From contig NZ_JAJQQP010000011.1 in the NCBI RefSeq assembly GCF_028994805.1, positions 219,733 to 283,732 on the forward strand: a stretch of DNA of 64,000 nucleotides. Direction: 5' to 3'. The notes under the pieces are model-generated. The model did not search any database, had not been told where the DNA came from, and was given only the letters and a program-made list of their open reading frames with translations. Every line of letters starts with the position of its first letter. Within the stretch, counting starts at the first letter, position 1. Shown here one piece after another: positions 8,444 to 17,373 of this stretch. Origin of the DNA: Promicromonospora iranensis (GTDB lineage Bacteria; Actinomycetota; Actinomycetes; Actinomycetales; Cellulomonadaceae). Made by a program: the position numbers and the translations under genes.

Positions 8444-9775
8444 TCAGTACTGGTGAGCGGCTCCACCGATCATGCCGGCGGCGACCGTCTTGTTGGTCGC
8501 CTCGTCCACGAGGATGAACGCACCCGTCTGCCGGTTGGTCTGATAGGCGTCCACGAAGAGCGGCTGGGTCACACGCAGGCGGATCCGGGCCATCTCGTTC
8601 AGCTTGATCTCGGTCGCGTCCTCGTCCCGGTGCAGCGTGTTCACGTCGACGCGGTAGTTGATGTTCTTGACCAGCGCTCGCGCCCACCGGGTGGTGTGCT
8701 TGATCGCGTACTTCTTGCCCTGCACCAGCGACGCCGACTCGTCCATCCAGCAGATCTGCGCGTCGATGTCCTGGGTGACCGTCGGGGCGTTGTTGGGGCG
8801 GCAGATCATGTCACCCCGCGAGATGTCGATCTCGTCGGCCAGGCGCACGGTCACCGACATGGGCGGGTACGCCTCGTCGACCGGACCGTCGGCCGTGTCG
8901 ATCGACTCGATGGTCGTCTCCAGGCCGGCAGGCAGGGCGAGCACGCGGTCGCCCGGCTTCATGACGCCGGAGGCGACGGTGCCCGCGTAGCCGCGGTAGT
9001 CGCGCGCGTCGTTCTGCTGCGGCCGGATCACGTACTGGACCGGGAACCGCACGTCGACCAGGTTACGGTCGGACGCGACGTGGAGACGCTCGAGGTGGCT
9101 GAGCAGCGGCGAGCCGTCGAACCACTCCATGTTCTCGGACCGCGTCACCACGTTGTCGCCCGCCAGGGCGGACACCGGGATGAAGGTCAGGTCGGGCACG
9201 CGCAGGCGGGAGGCGAACTCCGTGAACTCGGCACGGATCTTCTCGAAGACCTGCTCGTCGTAGTCGACGAGGTCCATCTTGTTCACGCAGACCACCACGT
9301 GCGGCACGCCCAGCAACGTGGCGAGGAACGTGTGCCGACGCGACTGCTCGACGACACCCTTGCGCGCGTCGATGAGGATCAGCGCCACGTCGGCCGTCGA
9401 CGCTCCCGTGACCATGTTCCGCGTGTACTGCGTATGGCCCGGCGTGTCCGCGATGATGAACTTGCGCTTGGGCGTCGCGAAGTAGCGGTACGCCACGTCG
9501 ATGGTGATGCCCTGCTCGCGCTCGGCCCGCAGGCCGTCGGTCAGGAGCGACAGGTCCGCGTAGTCGTTACCGCGGTCCTTGCTGACCTGCTCGACCGACT
9601 CGAGCTGGTCGGCGAAGATCGACTTGCTGTCGAACAGCAGTCGTCCGATCAAGGTGGACTTGCCGTCGTCGACCGAGCCGGCCGTCGCGAACCGCAGGAG
9701 GTCACCGCTGACGATCTCGGCGTGCGTCTCGGAGGCCGGACCGGCCTCGCCCGCGCCCTCGGTAAGAACAGTCAT
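8444..9775 (-). CDS. cysN: Sulfate adenylyltransferase, large GTPase subunit
   Basis: The 443-residue CysN couples GTP hydrolysis to adenylation of sulfate by CysD, giving adenosine 5'-phosphosulfate (APS). GTPase motifs are clear: a P-loop GSVDDGKST at 33-41, a switch region with DTPGH near 112 and NKMD near 167, followed by EF-Tu-like beta-barrel domains. It ends at the usual CysN length without a fused CysC kinase; the kinase is a separate gene at 12839. ATG 9775 shares one base with the TGA of cysD, so the two are probably translationally coupled. A longer open frame extending upstream over cysD is a shadow. Confidence 0.96.
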   Translation of the reverse strand: MTVLTEGAGEAGPASETHAEIVSGDLLRFATAGSVDDGKSTLIGRLLFDSKSIFADQLESVEQVSKDRGNDYADLSLLTDGLRAEREQGITIDVAYRYFATPKRKFIIADTPGHTQYTRNMVTGASTADVALILIDARKGVVEQSRRHTFLATLLGVPHVVVCVNKMDLVDYDEQVFEKIRAEFTEFASRLRVPDLTFIPVSALAGDNVVTRSENMEWFDGSPLLSHLERLHVASDRNLVDVRFPVQYVIRPQQNDARDYRGYAGTVASGVMKPGDRVLALPAGLETTIESIDTADGPVDEAYPPMSVTVRLADEIDISRGDMICRPNNAPTVTQDIDAQICWMDESASLVQGKKYAIKHTTRWARALVKNINYRVDVNTLHRDEDATEIKLNEMARIRLRVTQPLFVDAYQTNRQTGAFILVDEATNKTVAAGMIGGAAHQY

Positions 9776-10677
9776 CAGAAGTAGCCTTCCTTCTTGCGGT
9801 CCTCCATGGCGGCCTCGCTGACCTTGTCGTCGCCGCGCGTGGCACCACGCTCGGTCAGCCGAACGGCCGCGACCTCCTCGACCACGTCGATGAGCGTCGC
9901 CGCCTTCGACTCGACGCACGCGGTGAGGTTCGCGTCGCCGACGGTGCGGTAGCGCGTGGACAGCACCTGGGCGGTCTCGCCGTCCTTGAGCGGGGTGAAC
10001 TCGTTGACCTCGTAGAGCATGCCGCTGCGCTCCACCACCTCGCGGTCCTTGGCGAGGTAGAGGTCCGGCAGGTCGATGTTCTCGGCCTCGATGTACGCCC
10101 AGATGTCCAGCTCGGTCCAGTTGGACAGCGGGAACACCCGGATGGACTCGCCCTGGTGGACACGCCCGTTGTACAGGTTCCAGATCTCCGGGCGCTGGTT
10201 CTTCGGGTCCCACTGGCCGAAGTCGTCGCGGAAGGAGAACACGCGTTCCTTGGCGCGGGCCTTCTCCTCGTCGCGACGGCCACCGCCGAACAGCGCATCG
10301 AAACCGTGCTTCTCGGCGGCCTCCAGCAGCACCGGCGTCTGGATACGGTTGCGGGAGCCGTTGGGCTCCTCCTGCACCAGGCCGCGGTCGATCGCCTCCT
10401 GGACGGAGGCCACGACCAGCTGCACACCTGTCCGCTCCACCCACCGGTCACGGCAGTCGAGCACGGTCTGGAAGTTCAGTCCCGTGTCGACGTGCATGAT
10501 CGGGAACGGCACGCGCGCGGGCGCGAACGCCTTCACCGCGAGGTGCAGCATCACGATGGAGTCCTTGCCGCCGGAGAACAGCAGGCACGGCCGCTCCATC
10601 TCGGCCACGACCTCGCGCATGATGTGGACGCTCTCGGCCTCCAGGCTGCGCAGCTGGGTCAGAACGTGACTCTTCAC
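9775..10677 (-). CDS. cysD: Sulfate adenylyltransferase, small subunit
   Basis: The 300-residue CysD is the catalytic ATP-pyrophosphatase subunit of ATP sulfurylase. The PP-loop SGGKDS is at 35-40, and the family motifs HVDTGLNF, GGGRRDEE and FPLSNWTELD are all present. The length matches the family. The start overlaps the cysQ stop (ATGA) and the stop overlaps the cysN start, so cysQ-cysD-cysN form one tightly coupled operon. The product APS would feed the CysC kinase encoded about 3 kb away. Confidence 0.97.
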   Translation of the reverse strand: MKSHVLTQLRSLEAESVHIMREVVAEMERPCLLFSGGKDSIVMLHLAVKAFAPARVPFPIMHVDTGLNFQTVLDCRDRWVERTGVQLVVASVQEAIDRGLVQEEPNGSRNRIQTPVLLEAAEKHGFDALFGGGRRDEEKARAKERVFSFRDDFGQWDPKNQRPEIWNLYNGRVHQGESIRVFPLSNWTELDIWAYIEAENIDLPDLYLAKDREVVERSGMLYEVNEFTPLKDGETAQVLSTRYRTVGDANLTACVESKAATLIDVVEEVAAVRLTERGATRGDDKVSEAAMEDRKKEGYF

Positions 10678-11555
10678 TCCTTGGCACCTACCTTGCTATC
10701 TGCCCCGACCACGGACGCGACACCGACGGTGTCGAGCAGCTCGCGCAGGCGCTGAGCCAGTGCCGGGGGGCATACGAACAGGTCAGGGAGCCACGGGCTC
10801 TCCCGGTTGTACTCGAGCCCGGATCCGTCGAGGCGGGTGCAGACGAGGCCCCTGGACCGGGCAACGGCAACAGGGGCGGCGGAGTCCCACTCGTACTGAC
10901 CGCCCCCGTGGACGTAAGCGTCCACTGTACCGTCGACGACAGCCATCACCTTGACGCCCGCGGAGCCCATCGGCACGAGCTCGACGTCGCCGCGCTCCGC
11001 CAGGGCCGCGACGAACTCCGGCGGGCGGCTCCGGCTCGCCGCGATGCGCAGCGGTCGGCTCCCGGACAGGACGGCCTCGCTCTCGTCGTCCGGCACGACG
11101 CCGTGCGCCGTGGTCAGGACCTCGGTGCGGGCCGGCAGGGCGACCGCTCCGACGGTGAGCTCCTTGCCGCGCTCCCAGAGCGCAACGTGCACGGCGAAGT
11201 CGTCCCGCCACCGACCCGCCTGCGGACCCTCGGCGTACCGCTCGGCGAACTCACGGGTGCCGTCGAGCGGGTCGATGATCCACACCCTGTCGGCACGCGT
11301 ACGGGACTCGTCGTCCGAGGCCTCCTCCGAGAGCACGGCGTCACCGGGGCGGGCGGCGGCCAGTGCCGCCGCCAGCCAGGCCTGAGCCGCGGCGTCCCCC
11401 GCGTCCTTGAGCTCCGCGGCGACGAAGGAACCTCCTGCGGCATCGACCTCGGCACGGAGCGCCACGAGCACCTCTGCCGCTCCCGAGGCCAGTGCGTGGG
11501 CGAGGGCGTCGTCGTCGAGCGACGCCTGAGGAAGCGTGGGGGAGGGCGCGTTCAT
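10674..11555 (-). CDS. cysQ: 3'(2'),5'-bisphosphate nucleotidase, CysQ-like
   Basis: The 293-residue protein belongs to the inositol-monophosphatase superfamily. Metal-binding motifs are visible: EE at 77-78, DPLDGT at 95-100 and YEWDSAAP near 220. CysQ removes the 3'-phosphate from PAP, the product released when a sulfotransferase uses PAPS, and can also act on PAPS. ATG 11555 is chosen because GGAG lies five bases upstream; the frame remains open to 11747, but that extension has no family similarity I can see. Its place at the head of the cysD-cysN operon suggests that PAP recycling matters here, which fits sulfation rather than only cysteine synthesis. Confidence 0.92.
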   Translation of the reverse strand: MNAPSPTLPQASLDDDALAHALASGAAEVLVALRAEVDAAGGSFVAAELKDAGDAAAQAWLAAALAAARPGDAVLSEEASDDESRTRADRVWIIDPLDGTREFAERYAEGPQAGRWRDDFAVHVALWERGKELTVGAVALPARTEVLTTAHGVVPDDESEAVLSGSRPLRIAASRSRPPEFVAALAERGDVELVPMGSAGVKVMAVVDGTVDAYVHGGGQYEWDSAAPVAVARSRGLVCTRLDGSGLEYNRESPWLPDLFVCPPALAQRLRELLDTVGVASVVGADSKVGAKE

Positions 11556-11770
11556 CGATCTCCAGGTCTGCGGAATCTTCAGGTCGATCGGTCTCCCGGC
11601 GCTCTGCCCGGGACTGGAGTACGACCCGTCCCAGGCGGCAGCCGAGTAGTCTCCGGCGAACGCGCCGAGGCTACCATTCGTCCATGCGATCCACCGCCAG
11701 GGGGTCAGCGCCATGCTGATCCACGATCCGGGAACACCCATGGACATAAAACCGACCGAAATTGTCGGAA

Positions 11771-11776
11771 TAAGGT
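11771..11776 (+). promoter_or_regulatory. -10-like TAAGGT upstream of the TauE permease
   Basis: TAAGGT lies about 34 bases before the ATG of the permease, in the 255-bp divergent gap between cysQ and the permease. GGGAGG just before the ATG gives a normal ribosome-binding site. The -35 is unclear. Confidence 0.35.
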
Positions 11777-11810
11777 CCCGTGGCGACCGCGAGCACCCGG
11801 GAGGTCACCC

Positions 11811-12842
11811 ATGAGCGTCGATCCGGCACTGATCGTGGGCGGCCTCCTCGTCGGCTTCATCGTGGGCCTGACCGGTATGGGCGGCGGCGCGCTCATGACC
11901 CCCATGCTCATCTTCGTCTTCCGTGTGGACCCCCTGGTGGCGGTCTCCAGCGACGTCGTCGCGAGCCTGTTCATGAAGCCGGCCGGCGCGATAGTGCACC
12001 TGCGGCGCAGGACGGTGAACCTCAGGCTCGTGCTGTGGCTCTGCGTGGGGTCGGTGCCCGCCGCGTTCTCGGGCGCCCTGCTCATCCAGGTGCTGCCGTT
12101 CGGCGACTCCCTGGACACCGCGATCAAGATGGTGCTCGGCGTGGCGCTCCTCCTGGCGTCCTGTGGTCTCGTGGTCCGCGCCGTGCTGCAGATGGTCCGC
12201 AACCGCTCGGCGCTCGGCGAGGGGCCCACCCGGCCGTCCGCCCCGGAGCTCGTGGTGCGTCCCGTGCCCACCGCGATCCTCGGCGCCGTGGCCGGGCTCC
12301 TGGTCGGCATGACGTCGGTCGGCGCCGGCTCGATCGTCATCGTCGTGCTCCTGCTGCTCTACCCCGCGCTGAAAGCGTCCCAGCTCGTGGGCACCGACCT
12401 GGTCCAGGCGGTGCCGCTCGTCGCGGCCGCCTCGCTGGGCCACCTCCTCTACGGCGACTTCTCGCTCGGCCTGACGGCGTCCTTGCTCATCGGGGCGATC
12501 CCGGGCGCCTGGTTCGGCGCGCACGTGTCGTCGCGGGCGCCGGGCGGCATCATCCGACGTGCGCTGGCCATCCTGCTGCTCGCGTCCGGGCTCAAGCTGC
12601 TCGGTGCGAGCCTGCCCGTCGTCCTCGGGGCCGCCGGTGCCGCACTGGTCGTCGGGAACCTCGTGTGGCTGTGGGTCAAGCGCCGGTTCGCGGTGCCCGC
12701 CCCGCCCACGGACACGACCCCGGACTCGGACCCGGACCCGGACCCGACCGACCTCGTACCGGGGAAGCCCACCGACGGCACCCCACGCCCCACCCCAGAC
12801 GACCCGGCCGGCGACCCGGCAGAATCGAGCCCGCACCGATGA
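11811..12842 (+). CDS. TauE/SafE-family sulfur-anion permease
   Basis: The 343-residue membrane protein has two repeated halves typical of TauE/SafE: a first motif at [17 protein letters not shown] and a second at [16 protein letters not shown], each within a bundle of about four helices. Family members move sulfite, sulfoacetate, sulfate or similar anions. GGGAGG precedes ATG 11811. The C-terminal ~45 residues are a cytoplasmic Asp/Pro/Thr-rich tail (repeated DPDP). The stop overlaps the cysC start (ATGA), so uptake of a sulfur anion and its activation are probably co-expressed. Sulfate is the likeliest substrate from the context. Confidence 0.88.
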   Translation: MSVDPALIVGGLLVGFIVGLTGMGGGALMTPMLIFVFRVDPLVAVSSDVVASLFMKPAGAIVHLRRRTVNLRLVLWLCVGSVPAAFSGALLIQVLPFGDSLDTAIKMVLGVALLLASCGLVVRAVLQMVRNRSALGEGPTRPSAPELVVRPVPTAILGAVAGLLVGMTSVGAGSIVIVVLLLLYPALKASQLVGTDLVQAVPLVAAASLGHLLYGDFSLGLTASLLIGAIPGAWFGAHVSSRAPGGIIRRALAILLLASGLKLLGASLPVVLGAAGAALVVGNLVWLWVKRRFAVPAPPTDTTPDSDPDPDPTDLVPGKPTDGTPRPTPDDPAGDPAESSPHR

Positions 12843-14119
12843 CCGACGCTCCCTCCCACGTCCTGTCCGACGACGAGCTCGACGTCCTCGAGCTGGCCCT
12901 GGGCGACGCGCTCCCGGCGTCCGCACTGGCCGCTGCTCTGCCGGACGCTCCGGCGGACGTCGTCCTGACCGACGCCGAGAACACCCCGCTGGCCCGCCTC
13001 ACGGCCCGGACCGGCGACCGTTCGGTGGTTCTCGAGCCGCTCAAGCCGATGGCGACGGCGATCGGTCCCCAGTGGGACGCCGCCGTCCGCCGCCCGGCCC
13101 GTGAGGTACGGGCGGCCCTCCGGGACGCACCCGGGGACGGCCAGGGTGCGATGGGGCTGCTGGTCACCGAGGTCCCGACCCGCGAGGAGGTCGAGGTCGC
13201 GGTAGCGCTGGCCGCCGGCGCCGGCGCCGTGCTGGTGCTCGTGCCGGTCGCGCGCCGTGCTCCCGAGCCCGGCGCCGTGGGCGCCCCTGGTCTGGTGCGA
13301 GCTGCTCGAAGCCTGGCCGCCACCGTGGCGGAGGATGCCGGCGCGCAGGTGACCACTGCCGTCGTGCCGTGGTCCGGACGCGGCGGAGCCACGCTCGACG
13401 AGACGGCTGCTGCCTACGGCGCCGGGCGCGTCGAGATGCTCGTGGCCCACCGCTCACCGGCGACCGCAGAGGGTGTGGCAGCCCTCCCCCGCGTGCGGGA
13501 GGAGGCGGTGCGAGCGTTGTACCCGCCCGCCTCCGCGGCCGAGGTGAACCGCGCCGCGAGCGGTGCCCGGCGCCGGGGCGCGGTCGTGTTCTTCACGGGT
13601 CTGTCCGGCTCGGGCAAGTCGACCGTGGCGCGAGCCCTGGCCGCCGAGCTGGACGACGACGGCCTGGAGACCACGCTGCTCGACGGCGACGAGGTGCGGC
13701 AGCACCTGTCGAAAGGGCTCGGGTTCGACCGCGACTCCCGCGAGATCAACGTGCAGCGCATCGGGTATGTGGCGGCGCTCGTGGCCAAGCACGGCGGCAT
13801 CGCCGTCGCCGCACCGATCGCACCGTTCGCGGCGGGCCGGGCGGGCGTACGGGCCCTGGCCGAGGACGCCGGCGCGCACTTCGTGCTGGTACACGTCAGC
13901 ACTCCCCTGGCGGTGTGCGAGGCCCGGGACCGCAAGGGTTTCTACGCCCGGGCGAGGGCCGGTGAGATCGCCGAGTTCACCGGCATCTCCTCGCCCTACG
14001 AGGAGCCCGACGACGCAGAGCTGGTCATCGACACCTCCGACGTCCCGGTCCCGGACGCCGTGGAGACGGTCCGCCGGCACCTGATGACCCTGCTCGCCGG
14101 TCCGCCGAGCCGGACCTGA
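12839..14119 (+). CDS. cysC: Adenylylsulfate (APS) kinase with N-terminal extension
   Basis: The 426-residue protein has a C-terminal APS kinase domain (about 245-415): P-loop GLSGSGKST near 254, [16 protein letters not shown] and [10 protein letters not shown] motifs. It phosphorylates APS to PAPS, the sulfuryl donor for sulfotransferases. The N-terminal ~240 residues resemble the reduced ATP-sulfurylase/PUA-like region seen in some actinobacterial kinases, but I see no complete sulfurylase active site, so ATP sulfurylase activity should come from CysDN. The start overlaps the permease stop. The gene ends at a strong hairpin. Confidence 0.92.
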   Translation: MTDAPSHVLSDDELDVLELALGDALPASALAAALPDAPADVVLTDAENTPLARLTARTGDRSVVLEPLKPMATAIGPQWDAAVRRPAREVRAALRDAPGDGQGAMGLLVTEVPTREEVEVAVALAAGAGAVLVLVPVARRAPEPGAVGAPGLVRAARSLAATVAEDAGAQVTTAVVPWSGRGGATLDETAAAYGAGRVEMLVAHRSPATAEGVAALPRVREEAVRALYPPASAAEVNRAASGARRRGAVVFFTGLSGSGKSTVARALAAELDDDGLETTLLDGDEVRQHLSKGLGFDRDSREINVQRIGYVAALVAKHGGIAVAAPIAPFAAGRAGVRALAEDAGAHFVLVHVSTPLAVCEARDRKGFYARARAGEIAEFTGISSPYEEPDDAELVIDTSDVPVPDAVETVRRHLMTLLAGPPSRT

Positions 14120-14146
14120 GCCCGCGCGTCACGCGCGGGCTCAGGT
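14114..14146. terminator. 16-bp perfect dyad between convergent cysC and exporter genes
   Basis: The arms 14114-14129 and 14131-14146 are perfectly complementary around one base. The dyad overlaps the end of cysC and precedes the convergent ABC ATPase stop, so it is probably a bidirectional terminator. Confidence 0.72.
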
Positions 14147-14158
14147 CGCCTTCTCCGA

Positions 14159-15142
14159 CTAGACGTCGGCCTTCGCGCGCTCCGCCGCCTCGGCCTTCTT
14201 CTTCGCCGCCTCTTCCGCGGCACGCTTGCGCTGCAGCGCCCGGCGGCGGGCCGGACCCATGCCGGGACGCTGCGCGCGCACGAACTTCTTGTACGCGTCG
14301 GCGACCTCGTGGACGGGGCCGTCCATCACCAGCTGGCCCTGGTGCATCCACAGCACGCGCGTGCACATCGCCTCGATCGTCGAGATCGAGTGGCTCACGA
14401 GGAACACCGTGCCCGCGTTCTCGCGGACCTGCTCGATGCGCGCCTTGCTGCGCTCCTTGAAGGCGGCGTCGCCGGTGGCGAGAGCCTCGTCGATCATCAG
14501 GATGTCCGGCGAGGCGGACGACGAGATCGCGAACCGCAGGCGCGCGCCCATACCGGACGAGTAGGTCTTCATCGGCATGTAGACGAAGTCGCCGATCCCG
14601 GCGAACTCCACCACCTCGTCGAACCGCTCCTCGACCTGCTTGGGCGTGAGCCCGAGCGCGAGCCCGCCGATCATGATGTTGCGCTCGCCCGTCAGCATCG
14701 GCATGAGCGCCGCGTTGACACCGAGCAGCGAGGGCTCGCCCGACACGTGCACACTGCCGGACTTCGGGGGCATGAGGCCCGCGATCGCCCGGAGCATGGT
14801 GCTCTTGCCGGAACCGTTGACGCCGACGATGCCGACGGACTCACCGTGCCGCACGGTGAACGAGACACCGCGCACCGCGTGGACCTCGCTCACGGCGCCG
14901 ACGTGCTGACGTCCGGCGCGGAGCAGCCTCTTGTGGAACGGCACCTTGACCTCGACCTCGCGGATCTCGGCGCCCTTCCTCTCGGCCTCCTTCTTGGCCC
15001 GGCCGCCGATGACGCGGTAGACGACGTGCAGGTCGTCCACCACGAGGCAGGGGTCGCCCAGCTCTGTCTCGAGCGCCTCCTCCCCCTCGTCCTCCGGCTC
15101 GACCTCGAGGTCGAAGTCCATGTGCTCGTCGGCCTCAGTCAC
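14159..15142 (-). CDS. Polysaccharide/teichoic-acid ABC exporter, ATP-binding protein
   Basis: The 327-residue ATPase resembles TagH/KpsT/Wzt. It has Walker A GVNGSGKST (107-115), the signature YSSGMGARLRF, Walker B PDILMIDEAL and an H-loop in VSHS. An acidic N-terminal tail (1-30) and a long basic/Ala-rich C-terminal tail (about 290-327) flank the core, with no Wzt-type carbohydrate-binding domain. Together with the permease at 15135 it should drive export of an undecaprenyl-linked glycopolymer across the membrane. The two genes overlap by 8 bp and lie next to sialic-acid-type genes. Confidence 0.92.
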   Translation of the reverse strand: MTEADEHMDFDLEVEPEDEGEEALETELGDPCLVVDDLHVVYRVIGGRAKKEAERKGAEIREVEVKVPFHKRLLRAGRQHVGAVSEVHAVRGVSFTVRHGESVGIVGVNGSGKSTMLRAIAGLMPPKSGSVHVSGEPSLLGVNAALMPMLTGERNIMIGGLALGLTPKQVEERFDEVVEFAGIGDFVYMPMKTYSSGMGARLRFAISSSASPDILMIDEALATGDAAFKERSKARIEQVRENAGTVFLVSHSISTIEAMCTRVLWMHQGQLVMDGPVHEVADAYKKFVRAQRPGMGPARRRALQRKRAAEEAAKKKAEAAERAKADV

Positions 15143-16133
15143 GTCCGTACCTCTCTTCGCCGCGCCAGAAGACGATGAACCCGATCACGAAGAACAGCAC
15201 TGCCCAAGCCCCGCCGAGCGCCCACATCAGGCCGCTGTGCGGGAACATGTCCTCCTCCTGCATCAGCACCGAGCGCACCAGGTAGAGATACACGGCGACA
15301 GGCTGGTACTCGAGGATGCCGCCCACGATCGCCTTCCCCGTCTCGGAGATCTGCAGCCGGTCGACAAAGGTGAGCACCGGGAAGATCACGCCCGACGCGT
15401 ACATCACCACCCGCATGACGAAGGGCACCACGTTCTCGATGTCCGGTGTGCTGGCCACGAACCGCGCCATGAAGAACGCCAGGCCCATGTTGAAGATCCA
15501 CATCAGTGCGACCGCGGCGGGCAGCAGCAGCCACCACCACGAGACACGGATCATCTCGTAGCCGGGCAGGTACCCGCTCAGCAGCGTGATCGCGCACATG
15601 ACCACGATCGCGGGGATGAGCGTGGTGAGCAGCGACAGCACCGTCGACATCGGTAGCACCGCGCGGGGGAAGTGGAGCGAGCGCAGGAGCTGGGTCTTGC
15701 CGCTGATCGACTTGGCGCCGCCGGTCACGGAGGCCTCGACGAACCGGTACATGAAGACGCCGATCACGATGAACGCGATCGAGTTGTCCACACCCCGGTT
15801 GAGGCCGAGCAGGACGCCGAAGATCAGCACGTAGACGGCCGCGTTGAGGATCGGGTTGAGCACCGCCCAGAGCTGACCCAGGTAGTTGTTCTGGTTCTTG
15901 GCGTACGCGGTCGACGTGGCGAGGACCCGGATGAACGCCCAGCGGCGCGTGAGGTCACGGATGTACTCACCCAGCGGCGGACGAACGTTCAGCGGTCGCA
16001 GCCCGTACTTCTTGGCGAGCGCCAGCCGCTCGGCGGATGTCGTGCCAGGGACGAGCGGTGGCGGCGGCTTCTTGGCATCGCCGCTGGCCGGGGCCTTGGC
16101 CGGCGCGGCCGCGTCGGTAGTAGGTGTGCTCAC
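15135..16133 (-). CDS. Polysaccharide/teichoic-acid ABC exporter, permease (TagG-like)
   Basis: This ABC-2 permease has a disordered Ala/Pro/Lys N-terminus, an amphipathic interface segment (LGEYIRDLTRRWAFIRVLATS) and six hydrophobic helices typical of TagG/KpsM/Wzm. It pairs with the ATPase at 14159. The start is uncertain. GTG 16133 gives 332 residues, downstream of a TAGGAT -10-like element at 16190-16195. GTG 16268 would add 45 residues and has AAGGA seven bases upstream. Beyond 16268 lies the divergent glycosyltransferase gene at 16300. Confidence 0.88.
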   Translation of the reverse strand: MSTPTTDAAAPAKAPASGDAKKPPPPLVPGTTSAERLALAKKYGLRPLNVRPPLGEYIRDLTRRWAFIRVLATSTAYAKNQNNYLGQLWAVLNPILNAAVYVLIFGVLLGLNRGVDNSIAFIVIGVFMYRFVEASVTGGAKSISGKTQLLRSLHFPRAVLPMSTVLSLLTTLIPAIVVMCAITLLSGYLPGYEMIRVSWWWLLLPAAVALMWIFNMGLAFFMARFVASTPDIENVVPFVMRVVMYASGVIFPVLTFVDRLQISETGKAIVGGILEYQPVAVYLYLVRSVLMQEEDMFPHSGLMWALGGAWAVLFFVIGFIVFWRGEERYGRD

Positions 16134-16189
16134 GGTGCGTGAAATACCTGTCTGGTCGGGGGCACTGCCGGGGACGATCCGGCCATTCG

Positions 16190-16195
16190 ATCCTA
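16190..16195 (-). promoter_or_regulatory. -10-like TAGGAT for the exporter operon
   Basis: TAGGAT lies about 57 bases before GTG 16133. If it is used, translation from GTG 16268 is impossible, so mapping this promoter would settle the start. Confidence 0.35.
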
Positions 16196-16299
16196 GCGGG
16201 TCACGAACCCTAGCAGTGTGGTCGGGAATGGCTGACAGGCTGACGACCTCGGACGACGTGTGGGACACGTGAGGATCCTTACGTGAGAGACTGCACCGC

Positions 16300-17373
16300 G
16301 TGCATCACCCCCGTCCCGCCTCTCGGGCCACGGACCCGCGCGCCACGTCCCCCCGTGCCGCCGGCGCCCTGGTCGAGTCGCCGCTGCAGCTGCTCTGCAC
16401 CGTGGAAGCGCACGCCGCCGGATACGGCGGCACAGATACCCATGTGCACGTACGCGACGACGTCCCCGCACTGGGTGACGCGCTGGCTGCCGTCCGCGAG
16501 CTCCGCCTGCCCGAGGGACTGACGTTCGACCTCGCGGGCCGGCGCAGTGCGCTGACGGCCCGCGAGCCCGTCTGGCTCGTCGGCGATGCCTTCTCGGGCC
16601 TCTTCCAGGCCACCGCTCCCCTGCGCCGCACCGAGCGCATCGTGCTGGTCGACGACGGCCTGGCGACCCTCGAGCTGTGCCGCCTGTTGGTGCGGCGCGC
16701 CCCGCTGGTCCGGATCGGCAGCCGGGCGCCCGCGCCCCGGCGTCGGCTCGGTGCCGTGGCCGCCGGACGCCTGCGGTCCCTGGCCGCCGACGGCCGCGTC
16801 ACGATCTTCACCGCGCTCCCGCTGGCCCCCGACCTGGCCGCCGGACTGCGGGCCCAGGGGTTCGAGGTGCGGCCCAACCGCTTCGGCTGGCTCACGGCAC
16901 AGCCCGCGGACGCCGCGATGACCGAACCCACCATCGTCGTCGGCTCCGCCATGGCCGCAGACGGGCTGATCGACCAGGACCGCTACGTCGACTGGATCCG
17001 GTCGCTGGCGAAGGAGGGGGAGCTGCGCTACCTCCCGCACCGCCGTCAGACGCCGGAGCTGCTCGCCACGCTGGCGTCGATCGACGGCGTCGTCGTCGAC
17101 GCGCCGGGCGCACCCGTGGAGATCCGGCTGCGCGGCCTGCGGGCCGGCCAGCGCGTGCTGAGCCTGCCGTCGACGTCGACCATCCTGCTGACCACTATCA
17201 TTTCACCGCTCGGTGTCCCCGTCACCGCGCTCGACGTGCCCGCCGACTGGTGGACCCCGCGCGCCTCGGCCGACCACCGAGCACACTTGACCAGCGTCGT
17301 CGACCTCGCCCGGCAAGCCCGGGCCGCTGTCGAGGACGCTTCGGAAAATGACTCCCCGGAGGCGAACGAATGA
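16300..17373 (+). CDS. Polysialyltransferase-like glycosyltransferase
   Basis: The 357-residue protein has a Rossmann-like start at VESPLQLLCTVEAH (25-38), which is reminiscent of the alpha-2,8-polysialyltransferase/GT52 group, and a further conserved-looking stretch YLPHRRQTPELL (about 245). I recognise it from this pattern and from the neighbouring nonulosonic-acid genes, not from a search. It would extend or add a nonulosonic acid on the inner face of the membrane before export. The GTG start at 16300 has no strong ribosome-binding site. The end overlaps the next gene by four bases (ATGA), so the two probably work together. Confidence 0.65.
   Translation: MHHPRPASRATDPRATSPRAAGALVESPLQLLCTVEAHAAGYGGTDTHVHVRDDVPALGDALAAVRELRLPEGLTFDLAGRRSALTAREPVWLVGDAFSGLFQATAPLRRTERIVLVDDGLATLELCRLLVRRAPLVRIGSRAPAPRRRLGAVAAGRLRSLAADGRVTIFTALPLAPDLAAGLRAQGFEVRPNRFGWLTAQPADAAMTEPTIVVGSAMAADGLIDQDRYVDWIRSLAKEGELRYLPHRRQTPELLATLASIDGVVVDAPGAPVEIRLRGLRAGQRVLSLPSTSTILLTTIISPLGVPVTALDVPADWWTPRASADHRAHLTSVVDLARQARAAVEDASENDSPEANE

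Noticed and set aside
9776..10444. N-terminal extension of cysN over cysD
   Set aside because: It runs through the coding sequence of cysD in another frame; CysN family similarity begins at MTVLTEG (9775).
10908..11810. Long N-terminal extension of the TauE permease
   Set aside because: It is antisense to cysQ; the permease motifs and a good ribosome-binding site start at 11811.
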